From: Eleusine coracana subsp. coracana
Lineage: Eukaryota > Streptophyta > Magnoliopsida > Poales > Poaceae
DNA: 64,000 nt
Assembly (NCBI GenBank): GCA_032690845.1
Contig: CM064429.1
Location: 21,611,807-21,675,806 of the forward strand
Direction of reading: 5' to 3'
Part shown: in pieces, positions 44,879-58,125 of the stretch
How the letters are laid out: every line of letters begins with the position of its first letter
Position numbering within the stretch: position 1 is the first letter of the stretch
Notes under the pieces: model-generated
Database searches by the model: none
What the model saw: the letters and a program-made list of their open reading frames with translations, nothing else
What the model was told of the DNA's origin: nothing
Translations under genes and position numbers: made by a program

Positions 44879-46753
44879 TGTTGGCGGCCGATAAAACCCA
44901 ATGTCGGCCACCAACCTGTCAAGAAATGCAACGTAAAGACCTTAGTTCAATAAAAATTTACTTAAACTAATAAAGTTCCACAAGTTTTGGTGAAATATGT
45001 GTTTACAGGTCATACATGACTAAAATATGCAAAAAACTATGAAGAAACACCCTGTCGGCTGATCACGACTGTAAAACAGCCGGCCGACAGGATCGTTTAT
45101 GACAGAAATCAGCACCTGTCTTTCCGACAATCAGGGGCCGATAGGGTAATCGGCCACCCAGAGCATCACCCAGCCGAGTGATCAGACTTATCACCCGAAT
45201 GAAGACCGGAAGCCTAACCGGCTGCTCGGACGACCACCCGGCCGATCAATCGAGATCACCATCCGGCTGATCATCCGACCCAGCCGATTCTGCAAAACAC
45301 TCCAACACGATGCCGTTTTCTCCTCCCGGACCAAGAAAGATGAAAAGTGGTAAAGGAAAGAAGGCCTGTGGCCTAACTAAGAGAAGTCAAGGGGCAACCT
45401 AGGAGGGGTCAGCACCCGGCCAAGGCCGCTGCCCGGCATGGGCCGCCGCCCGACCTAGCCTGCCGCCCGGCCTCGGATTGCCACCCGGGGTGGCCAGCCC
45501 ACTAGGTCCAAGAGGCCTACCACCCCCAAAAGAAGAAAGTCGGTGGAAACCGACCTATCAATCGTCATCGAGACAACATCTGAGCCATTGGAGAAGAGTC
45601 GGTCGGGAACCGACCCAATCCAACAGCTGCCCGCCCTATCCCACCGCCCAGCCTCTCCCGCCGCCCGGTGGACCGACTTTGGCCCACCGACTCCACTTCA
45701 CCAACAAATACCTCCCTGCCCATTGCCACCTATAAAAAGTGGAGAATTCGGGAGAAAATCATCAAGAAGACTACTTTCCCACTACTTCTGCTACAATGTA
45801 GAGTAGGATAGTTAGCTTGGGACTTAGAGTCGGGTTGAGAGCTTCTCCTCGTTATTCCGGATTTGTCTTGGAAGCCTTGGTATAAGTTCTCTTGTATCTA
45901 TTCTTCTATTAGACGTATGCCTCAAATATAAAGATGTTTGTTCTTTTATTTATCTAAGTCCGATAGTGCCTTCTTAAGCTTTGTAGTTGTTTCCTAGTTG
46001 CACCTTTTGAGAGTGTTTCCATTATTTACATGTTCATGGGTTTCCCGGCTTGGACTTAATTGAGTCACCGTCCTGAGTAAGGGTTTTAGACGTAGTTATT
46101 TCCCGGTTGTTCTTCTGTAAAGATCTACGGAAGAATATCTAGTGTGAGTGTAGGCGTGGTGCCTATGTAAATGCTTGCTGGTTATGCATTCGTCCCCATG
46201 GGCTATGTGGTAGGCGGTAGGTGGTGACAGCCCTGTCCATCCATTTAGTAATCCACCACATTCGGGAAGTCTCAAGCAAGGTTGTCTAGCGATAGCATAC
46301 CCTTTAGTAGAGAGGTTAGTTACCGACCCAGATTATTGGATTGTTTTTGTGCCCCGAAGTGAACAAAACGTGAGCCATAGAATCACTAGTAAATGGTGGC
46401 AGCTCTAGAAGCAATGCTTGACGCTTGTCTTGGAAATTTTAGAACATCATTACTTAGGAAATCGAACTTGACTCGTTGTCCTCCCAACTAGCTGTATCTC
46501 TATTAAATACCTATAGTGTGGTCTTCTCTTGATGCGTCCACCATATTACCCACTCATTATCTTCATCCCCGTCGTGGCTTGGTTGGTGATTTCCTAATAG
46601 ACATAAGATTATTAACTCTTGATACTCTTACGCCTTGCTTCCCTGAGGAGAAATACGATACCCTGGAACACTCCTGGGTGAAATGCTACAATGGTGTTCT
46701 ATGCGCTTGTGGAATTAATTGATTTTATCTTTAGAGCATAGCAAACGCCAACA
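44879..46753 (+). repeat. Solo LTR F (1875 bp)
   Basis: Starts TGTTGGCGGCCG, ends GCAAACGCCAACA, with perfect TSD ATCAC (44874-44878 and 46754-46758). A TATA-like TATAAAAAG is at about 45731. No PBS or internal sequence. It belongs to the same family as the G LTR (shared wording such as gaagaaacaccctgtcgg and the tcgtccccatgggct region). It contains many ccggccgat words. Open frames in the Pro-rich part (45478-45806) look spurious. Confidence 0.88.
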
Positions 46754-47210
46754 ATCACTCCAATGGACATGAAGGTTACAATGACCCTCCAGCCCAGCAA
46801 CGCATTTGAAAGGATCGAGTGGCCGAGAGGGGGGTGAATCGGAAACTTGCTAGATGTTCCAAATTCGCCAATTCCTATAACCTTACACTCAAATAACTCC
46901 TATAGCAATACTATTGAAGATCACACTAACAAGATGATAGCCCTATGAAAGGAATAATGACCTAACCATACTAGTGGATCACACAAGGCAATGCAACTCC
47001 TATGCAAACTAGTAATCAATGACACGCGGAAGCAAACAACAAGCTAGCAAAGGAGCCTACTCATGCAAAGCTACAAGATCATCAACAAGAACAAGGTAAG
47101 CACACTAGCATGAGCAGCCCGTATATAAATACGGAAGGTAAAGCATCATAGTAAGGAGTAAAAGTAAGAGATGGCTCATGATATTTTTTTTGGAGGTCTC
47201 AGAAGGATGG
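46754..47210. other. Unclassified flank between F and G
   Basis: About 450 bp of A-rich sequence. It includes ggatcgagtggccgagaggg and ggggtgaatcgg, wording I associate with grass repeats but cannot assign. A small palindrome (ccgtatataaatacgg) is near 47127. No gene. Confidence 0.3.
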
Positions 47211-49350
47211 TGTTGGCGGTTCTTAGGCCTAAAAGAGAAAACTGCAAGCGTATAGATGCCGACGTAGCCTTCACCCGGGAGTATTCTAGAGTATCGAGTT
47301 CCACGGGGAACGAGAAGTGTATCACCCCTAATCTATCAACTCCGGGTGACAAATGGTTGGAAGAGAATAGGTTCGATAGAGAGAAGAGGTCCTCGGGCTA
47401 GGTAAACTCATGTAGTAAACTCCTGTTAAGTAATTTAGTGAGGTCCTATTCTAATTTATCTGCTTCGGGGCAAGAAAACGATCCACTAATAAGGGTCGGT
47501 AACTAACCTCATGTACTAGTGGGTACGCTATCGCTAGACAACCCTGCTTGAGACTTCCCAAACATGGTGGATTACAATATTGGACAGACAGGGCTGTCAC
47601 CACCTGCCGCCTACCACACAGCCCGTGGGGACGAATGCAATCCCAGGAAAACTAAGTCTAAACACCGCGTTTACACTTAGAGTTTCATACCAGCTCTAGA
47701 ATTGGTAAGCATAACAAATTAATGCTATAAGGCAATAAAGGTTATGCACGAGAATCCCGCAGATAAAGAGGATAGAAATACACACTTTATTATTTGGACA
47801 AGAGTTTAATTACATGTTACCCGGCCCCGAAGATGAAGGCGACTACTCTCGCAGGAGGTTCATCCCTGTCACACCCGGCTCCAACGACCGAAACCGAATA
47901 CATTTGTATGCGTGCCAAGGATCAAGTTTCCACGCACACAGGACAATATATGTGATAAAAGAACAATATCTTTATTAAATCAATAATTTATTACAATGGT
48001 GACCCGTAGGTCAAGGGAAAAAAAAGATTACATTACAGCAGAATAAACTAAGCGTTGGCGTCCTTCAGCTCCCACAGGAAGTCGACCGGAAGACCGCAGG
48101 CCTAGAGCTCTCCTCCATCATCTTCATAGTTGTACCATCCTTCTCTTATAGCTGAGCAGCAATGTGGTATAGTGCAAGGGTGAGTACATGTCGTACTCAG
48201 CAAGTGGGGGAAAAGATGACATGGGGCTAAAGACAAGGAAGGCTTATAGGGGGTTTATTGCATGAGCTTTTAATTTCCTAAGCATCCTAATTACTAGGTG
48301 AGGTCATCCCAACCATCAATCCATAGGGTGCTATCCAAGCCGAGTCCAATCCCATCCACCAATCCCAACCATTCCATCCCATAACCAACTAATCTTATGA
48401 GGGATCCAGGCCACTCGTGACCATGAGCACGCTGTCATGACAGTTTTACACTCTGCAGAGGTTGCACCACTTTACCCGCAAGTCGTGATTTCGTCCCTTG
48501 TTGCTAGGTGGACTAGAGTCTCCATGTTGCCATGCCGGCCAAGCACTAGCACACTTCCTTAGATGTACGGCCTGGAGATCACTACGAGGCTTTTACAAAG
48601 GGTCTCCCAGTACATGCTAGCCACTAAGGTTCCACTCGCGTCCATAAGTGATAGCCCATCAACAAGCAGCTCATCACCCCAGGAGCCCCCTCTTGAGCCA
48701 TTCGGATACAAGGACAGCCCTCTTGACTTCCATTCCCCGCTCCACCAAATGTTGCACCGACACTGGGAGAACTCCTAATTAATCAGCCAAGCTATTCCAT
48801 AGCAGCCTTGTGATGGCACCGTGTCCTGGGTTACCGCTCCAAGAACCGGTTCCTAGGATCTACAACAAGCATACCACCACCCAACATGTGCCAATGGCAC
48901 CACATCCATTCCATCTAGCTTGTTGAGATCCCTAAGTCCATGTTGCTAAAAGAATTACCAAATTATCCCCAGTATGACATTGATCATTAGTCAACATTAA
49001 TTGAACCCAATAACCCAATAAGCAATTAAGGATGTCTATCCATAGCTAATTAAACCTCTAGTTCAAGGCGACAAGGAAAAGGTAAAGCAAAACTAGTAAA
49101 CCCTAACAATAAGTACCCTTTCATTTGACACAAGCATGCAATTCTGAAATAATTATTCATAATAGGTGCAAAATGCATCAAGGACACTTGCCTGAAAAAT
49201 AGATATTGCTGCTCACTCATCTTGAACCTTGTCTTCATGTCTATGTGTGATCCCAATGCGTATTCTCCTATTCGAGCGATTACCGACAAGCAAGCAAGCA
49301 AACAAACATGAACACCACATCACTATAGGAACCATTTGGGAATGATACAT

Positions 49351-49990
49351 TGATAGGTGTAGAGTGCCCGATCTTTCGGCGAGTGGAGATAACTTCGATT
49401 TGGTGGATGTTGACCCTCACGATCCGACTACGACGAGCAAGCCGAAGCGCCAATGCAATCGCTGAACCAACTTCCGGAGGATATTAACCTTGCGGTAAAC
49501 AAGATCAACCTGATCACGAGGATCAATTCTTACGCGCAATCGAAGAACGAGCAAGAATTAGAGGCGAGCAATCTGATGTATTGCACGAAGGTGGAGTTCT
49601 GAATTCACGTCGAGAGACGGATGTATAGCTAAGCTAAACTTAAAACAAAACTCAAAGATTACAAGGGGCGCAGCCCTTGACTATATAGGGGGAGGACGAG
49701 GCATTTAGGGCCGGCTGAAGTGGAGAGGCGCGCGGTGGAGAGGGAGTCGTGCGACTTGGACCACGTGGGCCTTCGGGTGACATCATCCTGGGCCGTCGTT
49801 CCTTAGCATCAAAACCGTCTTCAATTCCTGGGCTCGAGCTCTAGTGATTGGGCCCTTGTACGTCGTCGTCTCGTTAGAAGATGGATCCGTAACTCGAGGA
49901 GGCGCGACGACGAGAGCTGGAGGCGTGACAGCTTGGTTTGGCGCGCCATCTTCCGTCGTCATTATTCGTATGTCATTGATGTCCTCATCA
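49351..49990 (-). repeat. 3' LTR of A3
   Basis: 640 bp, same borders as other family A LTRs. The gag-pol frame ends inside it at 49783. The purine tract is on its right at about 49991-50005. Confidence 0.95.
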
Positions 49991-52900
49991 TCCTCCCCTT
50001 CTTGAAGTGAAGTCGTCCTCGACGGCAACTCATCATCCTCACCCAAGTATGGTTTCAAATCTGCAACATTAAAACTAGTGGAAACACCAAACTCCATGGG
50101 CAAGTCAAGAACATAAGCATTATCGTTAATCTTGGTTAGCACTTTAAAAGGACCAGCAGCACGAGGCATCAGTTTAGAACGACACAAAGTAGGAAATCTA
50201 TCTTTACGCAAGTGCAACCAAACCAAATCACCAGGTTCAAAAGAAATATGTTTTCTACCTTTACTACCAGCAACTTGATACTTTTTATTAGCAATGGCAA
50301 TGTTGTGTTGTGTTTCTTCATGCAATTGTTTCATGTGATCAATATGAGCAAGAGCATCAAGATGTGGTTCATCTTCAGCATCAATAGCAAACAAATCAAT
50401 AGGCGCCTTAGGAACATAGCCATAAACAACCTCAAAAGGACACATCTTAGTGGCAGAATGTGTAGCACGATTATAAGCAAATTCAACATGAGCTAAACAA
50501 TCTTCCCAGCGTCTCAAATTTTTGTCTAAAACAGCTCTAAGCATAGCAGACAAAGTTCTATTTACTACCTCAGTTTGCCCATCAGTTTGAGGATGACAAG
50601 TAGTACTAAACAGCAGCTTAGTTCCTAATTTATTCCAAAGAGAACGCCAAAAATGACTAAGAAACTTAGCATCACGATCAGAGACAATTGTTTTAGGAAT
50701 TCCATGCAATCTAACAATCTCTCTAAAGAACAATTCATCAACATTTGAGGCATCATCAGTTTTATGACAAGGTATAAACTGAGCCATTTTAGAGAAACGA
50801 TCAACAACCACAAAACTACTGTCCCTCCCCTTCTTAGTGCGAGGCAATCCCAAAACAAAATCCATCGAAATATCATGCCAAGGAGAAGAGGGAACAGGCA
50901 AGGGCATATACAAACCATGATTACCCAAACGAGATTTAGCTTTTTGACATGTAGTACAGCGTGCAACAAGGCGCTCAACATCACGGCGCATCCGTGGCCA
51001 AAAGAAATGGTCGGCCAACACCTCATGTGTCTTGAAAACTCCGAAGTGACCCATAAGACCACCTCCATGCGCCTCCTGTAACAACAAAAGACGAACCGAG
51101 CTAGCTGGAATACACAGCTTGTTAGCACGAAACAGGAACCCATCCTGCATATGAAATTTGCCCCAAGGTTTGCCATCCTTACAATGCATCATAATATCAT
51201 GAAAACTAGCATCATTGACATATTGATCTTTCAAAGCTTGGAAACCAAAGATTTTAAAGTCTAATTGGGACAGCATCATATAACGACAAGACAAAGCATC
51301 GGCAATCACATTTTCCTTCCCGTTTTTATGTTTAATGATGTATGGAAAAGATTCAATAAATTCAACCCATTTAGCATGACGACGATTCAGATTAGTTTGG
51401 GTTCTAATATGTTTCAAAGCCTCATGATCAGAATGAATAATAAATTCGCGAGGCCATAAATAATGCTACCATGTTTGCAAAGTTCTTACTAAAGCATAAA
51501 GTTCTTTATCATAAGTGGAATATTTAAGAGCAGCACCACTTAACTTCTCACTAAAATAAGCAATGGGTTTATGATCTTGCAACAAAACAGCACCCAAACC
51601 AATTCCACTAGCATCACATTCCAATTCAAACACTTTATCAAAATTAGGCAATTGTAAGAGAGGAGCATGAGTTAACCGTTCCTTTAAAGTGTTGAATGCG
51701 TCGTCTTGTGGTGCGCCCCACTCAAATGGCGCACCCTTCTTGGTCAGCTCATGTAATGGTGCAGCAATAGAACTGAAATCCCGCACAAAACGACGATAGA
51801 AGCCTGCAAGACCAAGAAAACTGCGAACCTGTGTGACCGTCGTCGGTTGGGGCCAACTCTGAATGGCGTCCACCTTTCTGCTATCGACCTCAATGCCCTG
51901 TGGAGTAACAACATATCCAAGAAACGAAACACGTTGCGTGCAAAAAGTGCATTTTTCCATGTTCCCAAACAAGTGAGCAGCACGCAAAGCATCAAAAACA
52001 GCACGCAAATGATATCATCAAAATAGACAACAACAAATATTCCAATGAAAGACCGAAGAACTTCATTCATTAAGCGCATAAAAGTGCTAGGAGCATTAGA
52101 CAATCCAAACGGCATAACCAACCATTCATACAAGCCAAATTTAGTTTTAAAAGCCGTTTTCCATTCATCTCCTAATTTCATTCTTATTTGATGGTAACCA
52201 CTACGTAAATCAACCTTAGAGAAAATTGTGGCACCACTAAGTTCATCAAGCATATCATCAAGGCGTGGTATAGGATATCGATAACGAATTGTAATATTGT
52301 TAATTGCACGACAATCTACACACATACGCCAAGAACCATCTTTCTTAGGAACAAGCAAAACAGGAACCGAACAAGGGCTAAGAGACTCACGAATGTAACC
52401 TTTATCAAGCAATGCCTGCACTTGACGCTGAATTTCTTTCGTCTCCTCAGGATTTGTGCGGTACGGGGCGCGATTAGGAAGCTGTGCGCCTGGAATTAAA
52501 TCAATCTGATGTTCTATGCCACGAATAGGAGGAAGACCCGGCGGCAATTCAGCGGGAAAAACATCTTTATAGTCCTGCAAAAGGTTAGCAACAACAGGAG
52601 AAATATGCAACATAGGCGCCTCATCTAGTGAAACAAGCATACGAGAGCAAACTAGCGCATAGCAAAACAGATTAGCATCATGTAATTCATCAAAATCAAC
52701 ACGTGTAGCAAGCAAGATAGGGTTATTCAATTTGATCTCATGTTGAACAGGTGCAACAGGAGGCGATGTAACCAATTTTGCAGCTTTTGTCGCTCGAGCA
52801 ATATCATCTTTAAGAACTTGTTCAGGTGTCATAGGATGAATAACAATTTTCTGACCCTTAAACATGAAGGAATAATAATTGGAGCGACCATGATGAACAC

Positions 52901-54485
52901 TATCAACATCATATTGCCAAGGACGGCCAAGCAACAAAGAGCATGCTTCCATTGGAACAACATCACAATCTACAAAATCAGAATAGGCGCCAAGAGAGAA
53001 AGGAACACGTACCGAGCGCGTTACCTTTATTTTGCCGCCATCATTGAGCCATTGAACGTGATAAGGATGTGGATGCTTCCTTGTTGGCAATGACAACTGC
53101 TCCACCAAGGTCGTACTAGCCAAATTGTTGCAACTGCCACCATCGATGATTATACGGACCGCTCGTTCTTGCACAACGCCTTTGATATGAAAAATGTTGT
53201 GGCGCTGATGCTTTTCATCTTGAACGACCTGTGTACTAAGAACACGCTGCACAACAAGAGTGGCATACCTGTCGGCGGCACTAGAGTCAACATGAAGCTC
53301 CGTATTATCTGCATGATTAGTGGCAAGCATAGTCTGCTGAATATCCTCAGAATCACTAGCAGAAGAATACCCACCGTCATCACGAATCAACATAGTTCGT
53401 TTATTTGGACAATCACGTATCACATGACCAAATCCTCGGCAACGGTGACACTGAATATCACGAGCTCGTCCAGACGACGAGGAGGACGGCACGAACGAGG
53501 CAGATTTGGCCGTGGATGGAGCACTCGACTTGGACGTGGTCGAGGAGTGGTCGCGCGACGTGGAAGGAGGTGTCGACCGTGGAGCTGAAGGTGTCTTGGA
53601 CCCTACAAAAATGTTAGGTCTTGACGAAGATTGTCGATCCTGCACTTCACGTTCAGCTTTACAAGCATATTCAAATAAGGTGGTCATATCATCATAATGC
53701 TTATAATCAAGAATATTCTGAATTTCATGATTTAACCCACCCCTAAAGCGAGCCATAGCAGCATCATCCAGTTCAACTAAACCACAGCGAATCATACCCT
53801 TTTGCAAAGCTTGATAATAATCCTCTACGGAAAGTGAACCTTGTTGAAAACGCTGCATTTGATTAAGCAAATCTTTAGCATAATATGATGGCACAAAACG
53901 ATGACGCATAGCAGCTTTTAATGCCGTCCAAGTGGCTGGAATATTATCAGGATATCTTTGTCTATACTCACGCCACCAAAGTAAAGCAAATTCAATAAAT
54001 TCACTAATAGCAGCCTTAACTTGTAAATTAGCAGGAATATCATGGCATGCAAATTTTTGTTCAACCTCTAATTCCCAATCAAGATAAGCACCCGGATCAT
54101 ATTTGCCATTAAAAGTGGGAATACGAAATTTTATTTTGGCAAAAGAATCATTAATAGGAACACGTACCCTACGAGCACGACCACGGCGATTGTCGTCGTC
54201 CTGCTCGGTGTCGGCGCCGTAGTCACGTGCATGTTGCAACTCCGTGAGCTGCGTCGTCATGGTCCCAAGCTGCGTCGACATGGCCTCAAGACGAGTCATG
54301 ATCGTCGCGAGCGTGGTGCGGGCAGCCGTATCAGCGAGGTCCAGTTGATCAAAACGCTCATTCGACGAAGTGACCGTAGAGTCAAGGCTCTCGTGCATCG
54401 TCTTCATGTCGTTTTGTAGACCGTCAACCTGTGCCTGGACATCCTGGAGGGTGAGCTCCTCTGACTTCGAGCTGTTTTCTGCCAT
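49783..54485 (-). pseudogene. Gag-pol polyprotein of A3 (one 37-bp deletion, one TAG)
   Basis: Starts at ATG 54485 and reads without a stop through gag, knuckle, protease and RT to YFDDI (913 codons of the opened frame), carrying CAG at both positions that are TAG in A2. A 37-bp deletion at about 52013/52014, just after the catalytic YFDD, shifts the frame. Coding length is 4703 bp, equal to 4740 minus 37, so no other net indel exists. A second lesion is CAG to TAG at 51466-51468 in RNase H (after RTLQTW). From 51417 to 49783 RNase H end, integrase (D-35-E intact) and the LTR-encoded tail are open. This is the least damaged copy of the family here. Confidence 0.95.
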
Positions 54486-55639
54486 AGAAACACAAGCAAT
54501 ACAAAAAGCGGGATCCTACAACGAGAGGTGAGTGGTGGGTGAAAAGCTCAATCAAAAAGTTGTTATCAAATTCTTACCCGTCCTTACCAAGCACGCAAGC
54601 GTGAACTGCAACCACAGGTAAAACCGGTGGAAGATTGGAGGAGCGAATGCGTGGTGAAACAAAAACCTGCTCGTAGTAGAAAATTTGTGGGGCTAGGAGG
54701 CTGCACTCAATCCAAGGGTTAGCACAATTGAAACAATAACTGCAAAGCTGAATAATGGTGCTAAACGCGAAAAGATTGCTGCCGGTACAAGTGCAAGAGG
54801 AAGGAAAAAAGGATCAAAACAAAGTGCAGCAAGAACGCGTCGCCTGTGTTGCTCGGCCGCTCTTTTTTTTTTCTCTTTTTTTTTCTTTCTTTTTTTTTTC
54901 TCTTTTCTTTCTTTTTTTTTTCTTTTTTTTCTCTTTTTTAATACTTTTTGCTGAAAATATAAACAATGAGACCTCAAATAAGCAATTAAGCACAAGCACT
55001 TTCTCTCTCTCTCTCTAGAGTAGGAACAAACGAAACCGAGCAGAAACAAACACAGGGCGAGGCGAGCGGGTCACGACGTAACCGAGTAGGACTCGATCAG
55101 CGAGGCGAGCGGGACACACGAAACCGAACAGAACTAAACACAGGGCGAGGCGAGCGGGTCACGACGTAACCGAGTAGGACTCGATCAGCGAGGCGAGCGG
55201 GACACACGAAACCGAACAGAACTAAACACAGGGCGAGGCGAGCGGGTCACGACGTAACCGAGTAGGACTCGATCAGTGAGGCGAGCGGGTCACGACGTAA
55301 CCGAGTAGGACTCGATCGTCGAGGCAGTGATTGACCCGGACTCACGGTGCAGCGGATAAATTTGGCAAGCGAGACGGGATAAATAGATGCGGCGGAAAGC
55401 AAACTGTGGTGGTGAAAACACGCGGCACGGCGGAAGGATACGACGATGATAGGAAGAAAACAATGAAACACAGTGTACCAGCAACGATCAAAAGCGAAAG
55501 CACAAAAACTCAACAACGCAAATTATTGAACGAAAGTCCGAGGCTCAAAACCGTACTGGGGTAAACTTATTTTTTGTAATTTTTGGTTTATGTGGACTTG
55601 GATAAAACTCACCGAGAAACACTGGAATCTGATACCACT
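54486..55639 (-). other. Leader of A3
   Basis: Candidate intron borders near gag, a T-rich (A-rich on the element strand) tract, a GA repeat and three 88-bp tandem units (about 55040-55320), then the PBS. Same arrangement as in A2. Confidence 0.85.
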
Positions 55640-56279
55640 TGATAGGTGTAGAGTGCCCGATCTTTCGGCGAGTGGAGATAACTTCGATTTGGTGGATGTT
55701 GACCCTCACGATCCGACTACGACGAGCAAGCCGAAGCGCCAATGCAATCGCTGAACCAACTTCCGGAGGATATTAACCTTGCGGTAAACAAGATCAACCT
55801 GATCACGAGGATCAATTCTTACGCGCAATCGAAGAACGAGCAAGAATTAGAGGCGAGCAATCTGATGTATTGCACGAAGGTGGAGTTCTGAATTCACGTC
55901 GAGAGACGGATGTATAGCTAAGCTAAACTTAAAACAAAACTCAAAGATTACAAGGGGCGCAGCCCTTGACTATATAGGGGGAGGACGAGGCATTTAGGGC
56001 CGGCTGAAGTGGAGAGGCGCGCGGTGGAGAGGGAGTCGTGCGACTTGGGCCACGTGGGCCTTTGGGCGACATCATCCTGGGCCGTCGTTCCTTAGCATCA
56101 AAACCGTCTTCAATTCCTGGGCTCGAGCTCTAGTGATTGGGCCCTTGTACGTCGTCGTCTCGTTAGAAGATGGATCCGTAACTCGAGGAGGCGCGACGAC
56201 GAGAGGTGGAGGCGTGACAGCTTGGTTTGGCGCGCCATCTTCCGTCGTCATTATTCGTATGTCATTGATGTCCTCATCA
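55640..56279 (-). repeat. 5' LTR of A3
   Basis: 640 bp, followed by TSD TACAT. It differs from the 3' LTR at about four positions, for example gacttgggcc versus gacttggacc. Confidence 0.95.
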
Positions 56280-57990
56280 TACATAATGATGACAAGGAGG
56301 GATCACCAATGGGCTATGCAACAGGAGCAACCTCTGGAACAACGGTGTGACGGCAGGGATGAACAACGGGCACGGTGTTGAGGTGCAACATCGACATTAG
56401 TTGTGTTTTGGCGAGATGAGAATAACAACCTGTGGAACACGGATATAGAAGCTCCGGACACTCATGGTACTTGGTAGGGTGTGCTGGTGCAATAGTAAAA
56501 CAATGATGATTGCTTGTTGTCTTAGTGTTGAATGCACATAGACACTTTGATCAAATTAGTGCATTCCCATTGATTGGATGCATGAATAAGGGAGGATGTT
56601 GAACCTAAATATGTGACATATATGGAAACACAACAAGCACATGATTATTCAGACCTGAGGTAATAGATAATAAGATGGAATGGTCAAACCACATGCACAT
56701 TGTCCTGCGGCAGATCATATATGGATAGCGTTCTCCATGGCTTTGGGAATCATATTGAAAAACCCTCCTGTGACAGTAATAAGAGCTTAAGGGATCATAA
56801 TGGACGTGGTTCATGCATCAGAGGCCCCAAGAGATTGACTAGGGCAGGATAGAATTACCATCATGTGTGCTGGACAGATCAAGAACGGGGTGCAGCAGGC
56901 AATGCAATTTGGGTCATGTTCCCCGGAGTTGGGCTGCATGATTGAAGGGAAAAATTGAATAAACGTGTTTATACGTGTGTGGAACATGTGAAACAGAAGG
57001 TGGATTGGATCAAAAATTAACTATACTGCAGATTGATTGGCTGCATCATGGCGAGGTCATGCAGCAGCAGTTTCGACGCCGACGGCGTTCCTGATGACAC
57101 CAGGGCCGTTCAAGGAGAACCCTCCGGTGGACATGCTCACAAGATCCTATAACACAAGTGGGATTGTAGTTTGTATCAAGAACACCTCTGCATTGGTATA
57201 AAATGGGATGGATTTACCGTCGCACACGCTGGATTTGCCTAGAACAGGGAGCGACTGCCATTGCGAAGCAGATCCCGGAGGCATCAGTGATCCAATGGCT
57301 TCGAATGTTGGATATGTTGGCGGGGACATCTTGGTCCATGACCTGGATAAATTTGGTCGCATTTGGATGGTTGGATCGCCGGGAACGCAGGTGAACATAT
57401 GCTGATTTGGCAACAGTGTTCGGAAGGGCGAGGTTCATGATGACGTTCTGGTTGATATACCATAGATCTGAGCGCACCCTCCTATGGACATCTATAGACA
57501 TGGTGGAACATGACATGACATAGATTTCATGGATGTAAAGGCAGAAGATCAATAGGGAACGCGAAGAACAAACCTGGTGCACTAGATGAACGTGTCCAGG
57601 AGCAGAGCAGCAGGCATGGCGATAAGGAGATCTCCCAAGCTTTTGACAATATGGTGGATCTGCTCGGGAGGATCGTGTGCAACAATGAGGAACACAATCT
57701 GGTGAAATCTCATGGCATTTGGGTGGCTAGATCATCAGGAACACCAATGCCAAACTTCAGCAATGTGGCTAGACGCGACAGCAGCGAGGCATGGCGGCAG
57801 CCTGGCGGCGTGGTGAGGGTTTAGGGGGTGAGGAGGACGTGGGAGGGGGCCTAGTATTTACAGGAGGGGTGGGGAAGGTGGGGAAAGAGGATGGAAAGGC
57901 AATTAAGAGGAATTAATGCATTTATTGGAGGCAAACATGGAAGACATTGGAAATATGGAAAGGAAATTATTCTCTTGTTCTTTCCTTATG

Positions 57991-58125
57991 AATGTTTATG
58001 GAAGGTGGAGGCTTTTTTCATAAAAATGTTTATGGAAGGTGGGTTTATTTCTATAGAAATGTTTATGGAAGGAGGGGTTACTTTCCATAGGAATATTTAT
58101 GGAAGGTGGGGCAAACATGGAAGGT
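57991..58125. repeat. Four-copy tandem repeat in solo LTR H
   Basis: aatgtttatggaaggtgg-like units start at about 57991, 58025, 58058 and 58092, a period of 33-34 bp, with a half copy (aaacatggaagg) on each side. Imperfect, A/G-rich. Confidence 0.7.

Larger units (their letters stand above)
49351..56279 (-). mobile_element. Element A3: CRM-like retrotransposon, nearly intact
   Basis: Both LTRs (49351-49990 and 55640-56279, 640 bp each, about four differences), PBS (55628-55637), leader repeats and gag-pol are present; total 6929 bp. TSD TACAT is perfect (49346-49350 and 56280-56284). It lies in solo LTR H. Confidence 0.95.

Noticed and set aside
47211..47400. Host gene fragment near 47171-47401
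   Set aside because: The TGTTGGCGG start and match to F show it is the end of the G LTR.
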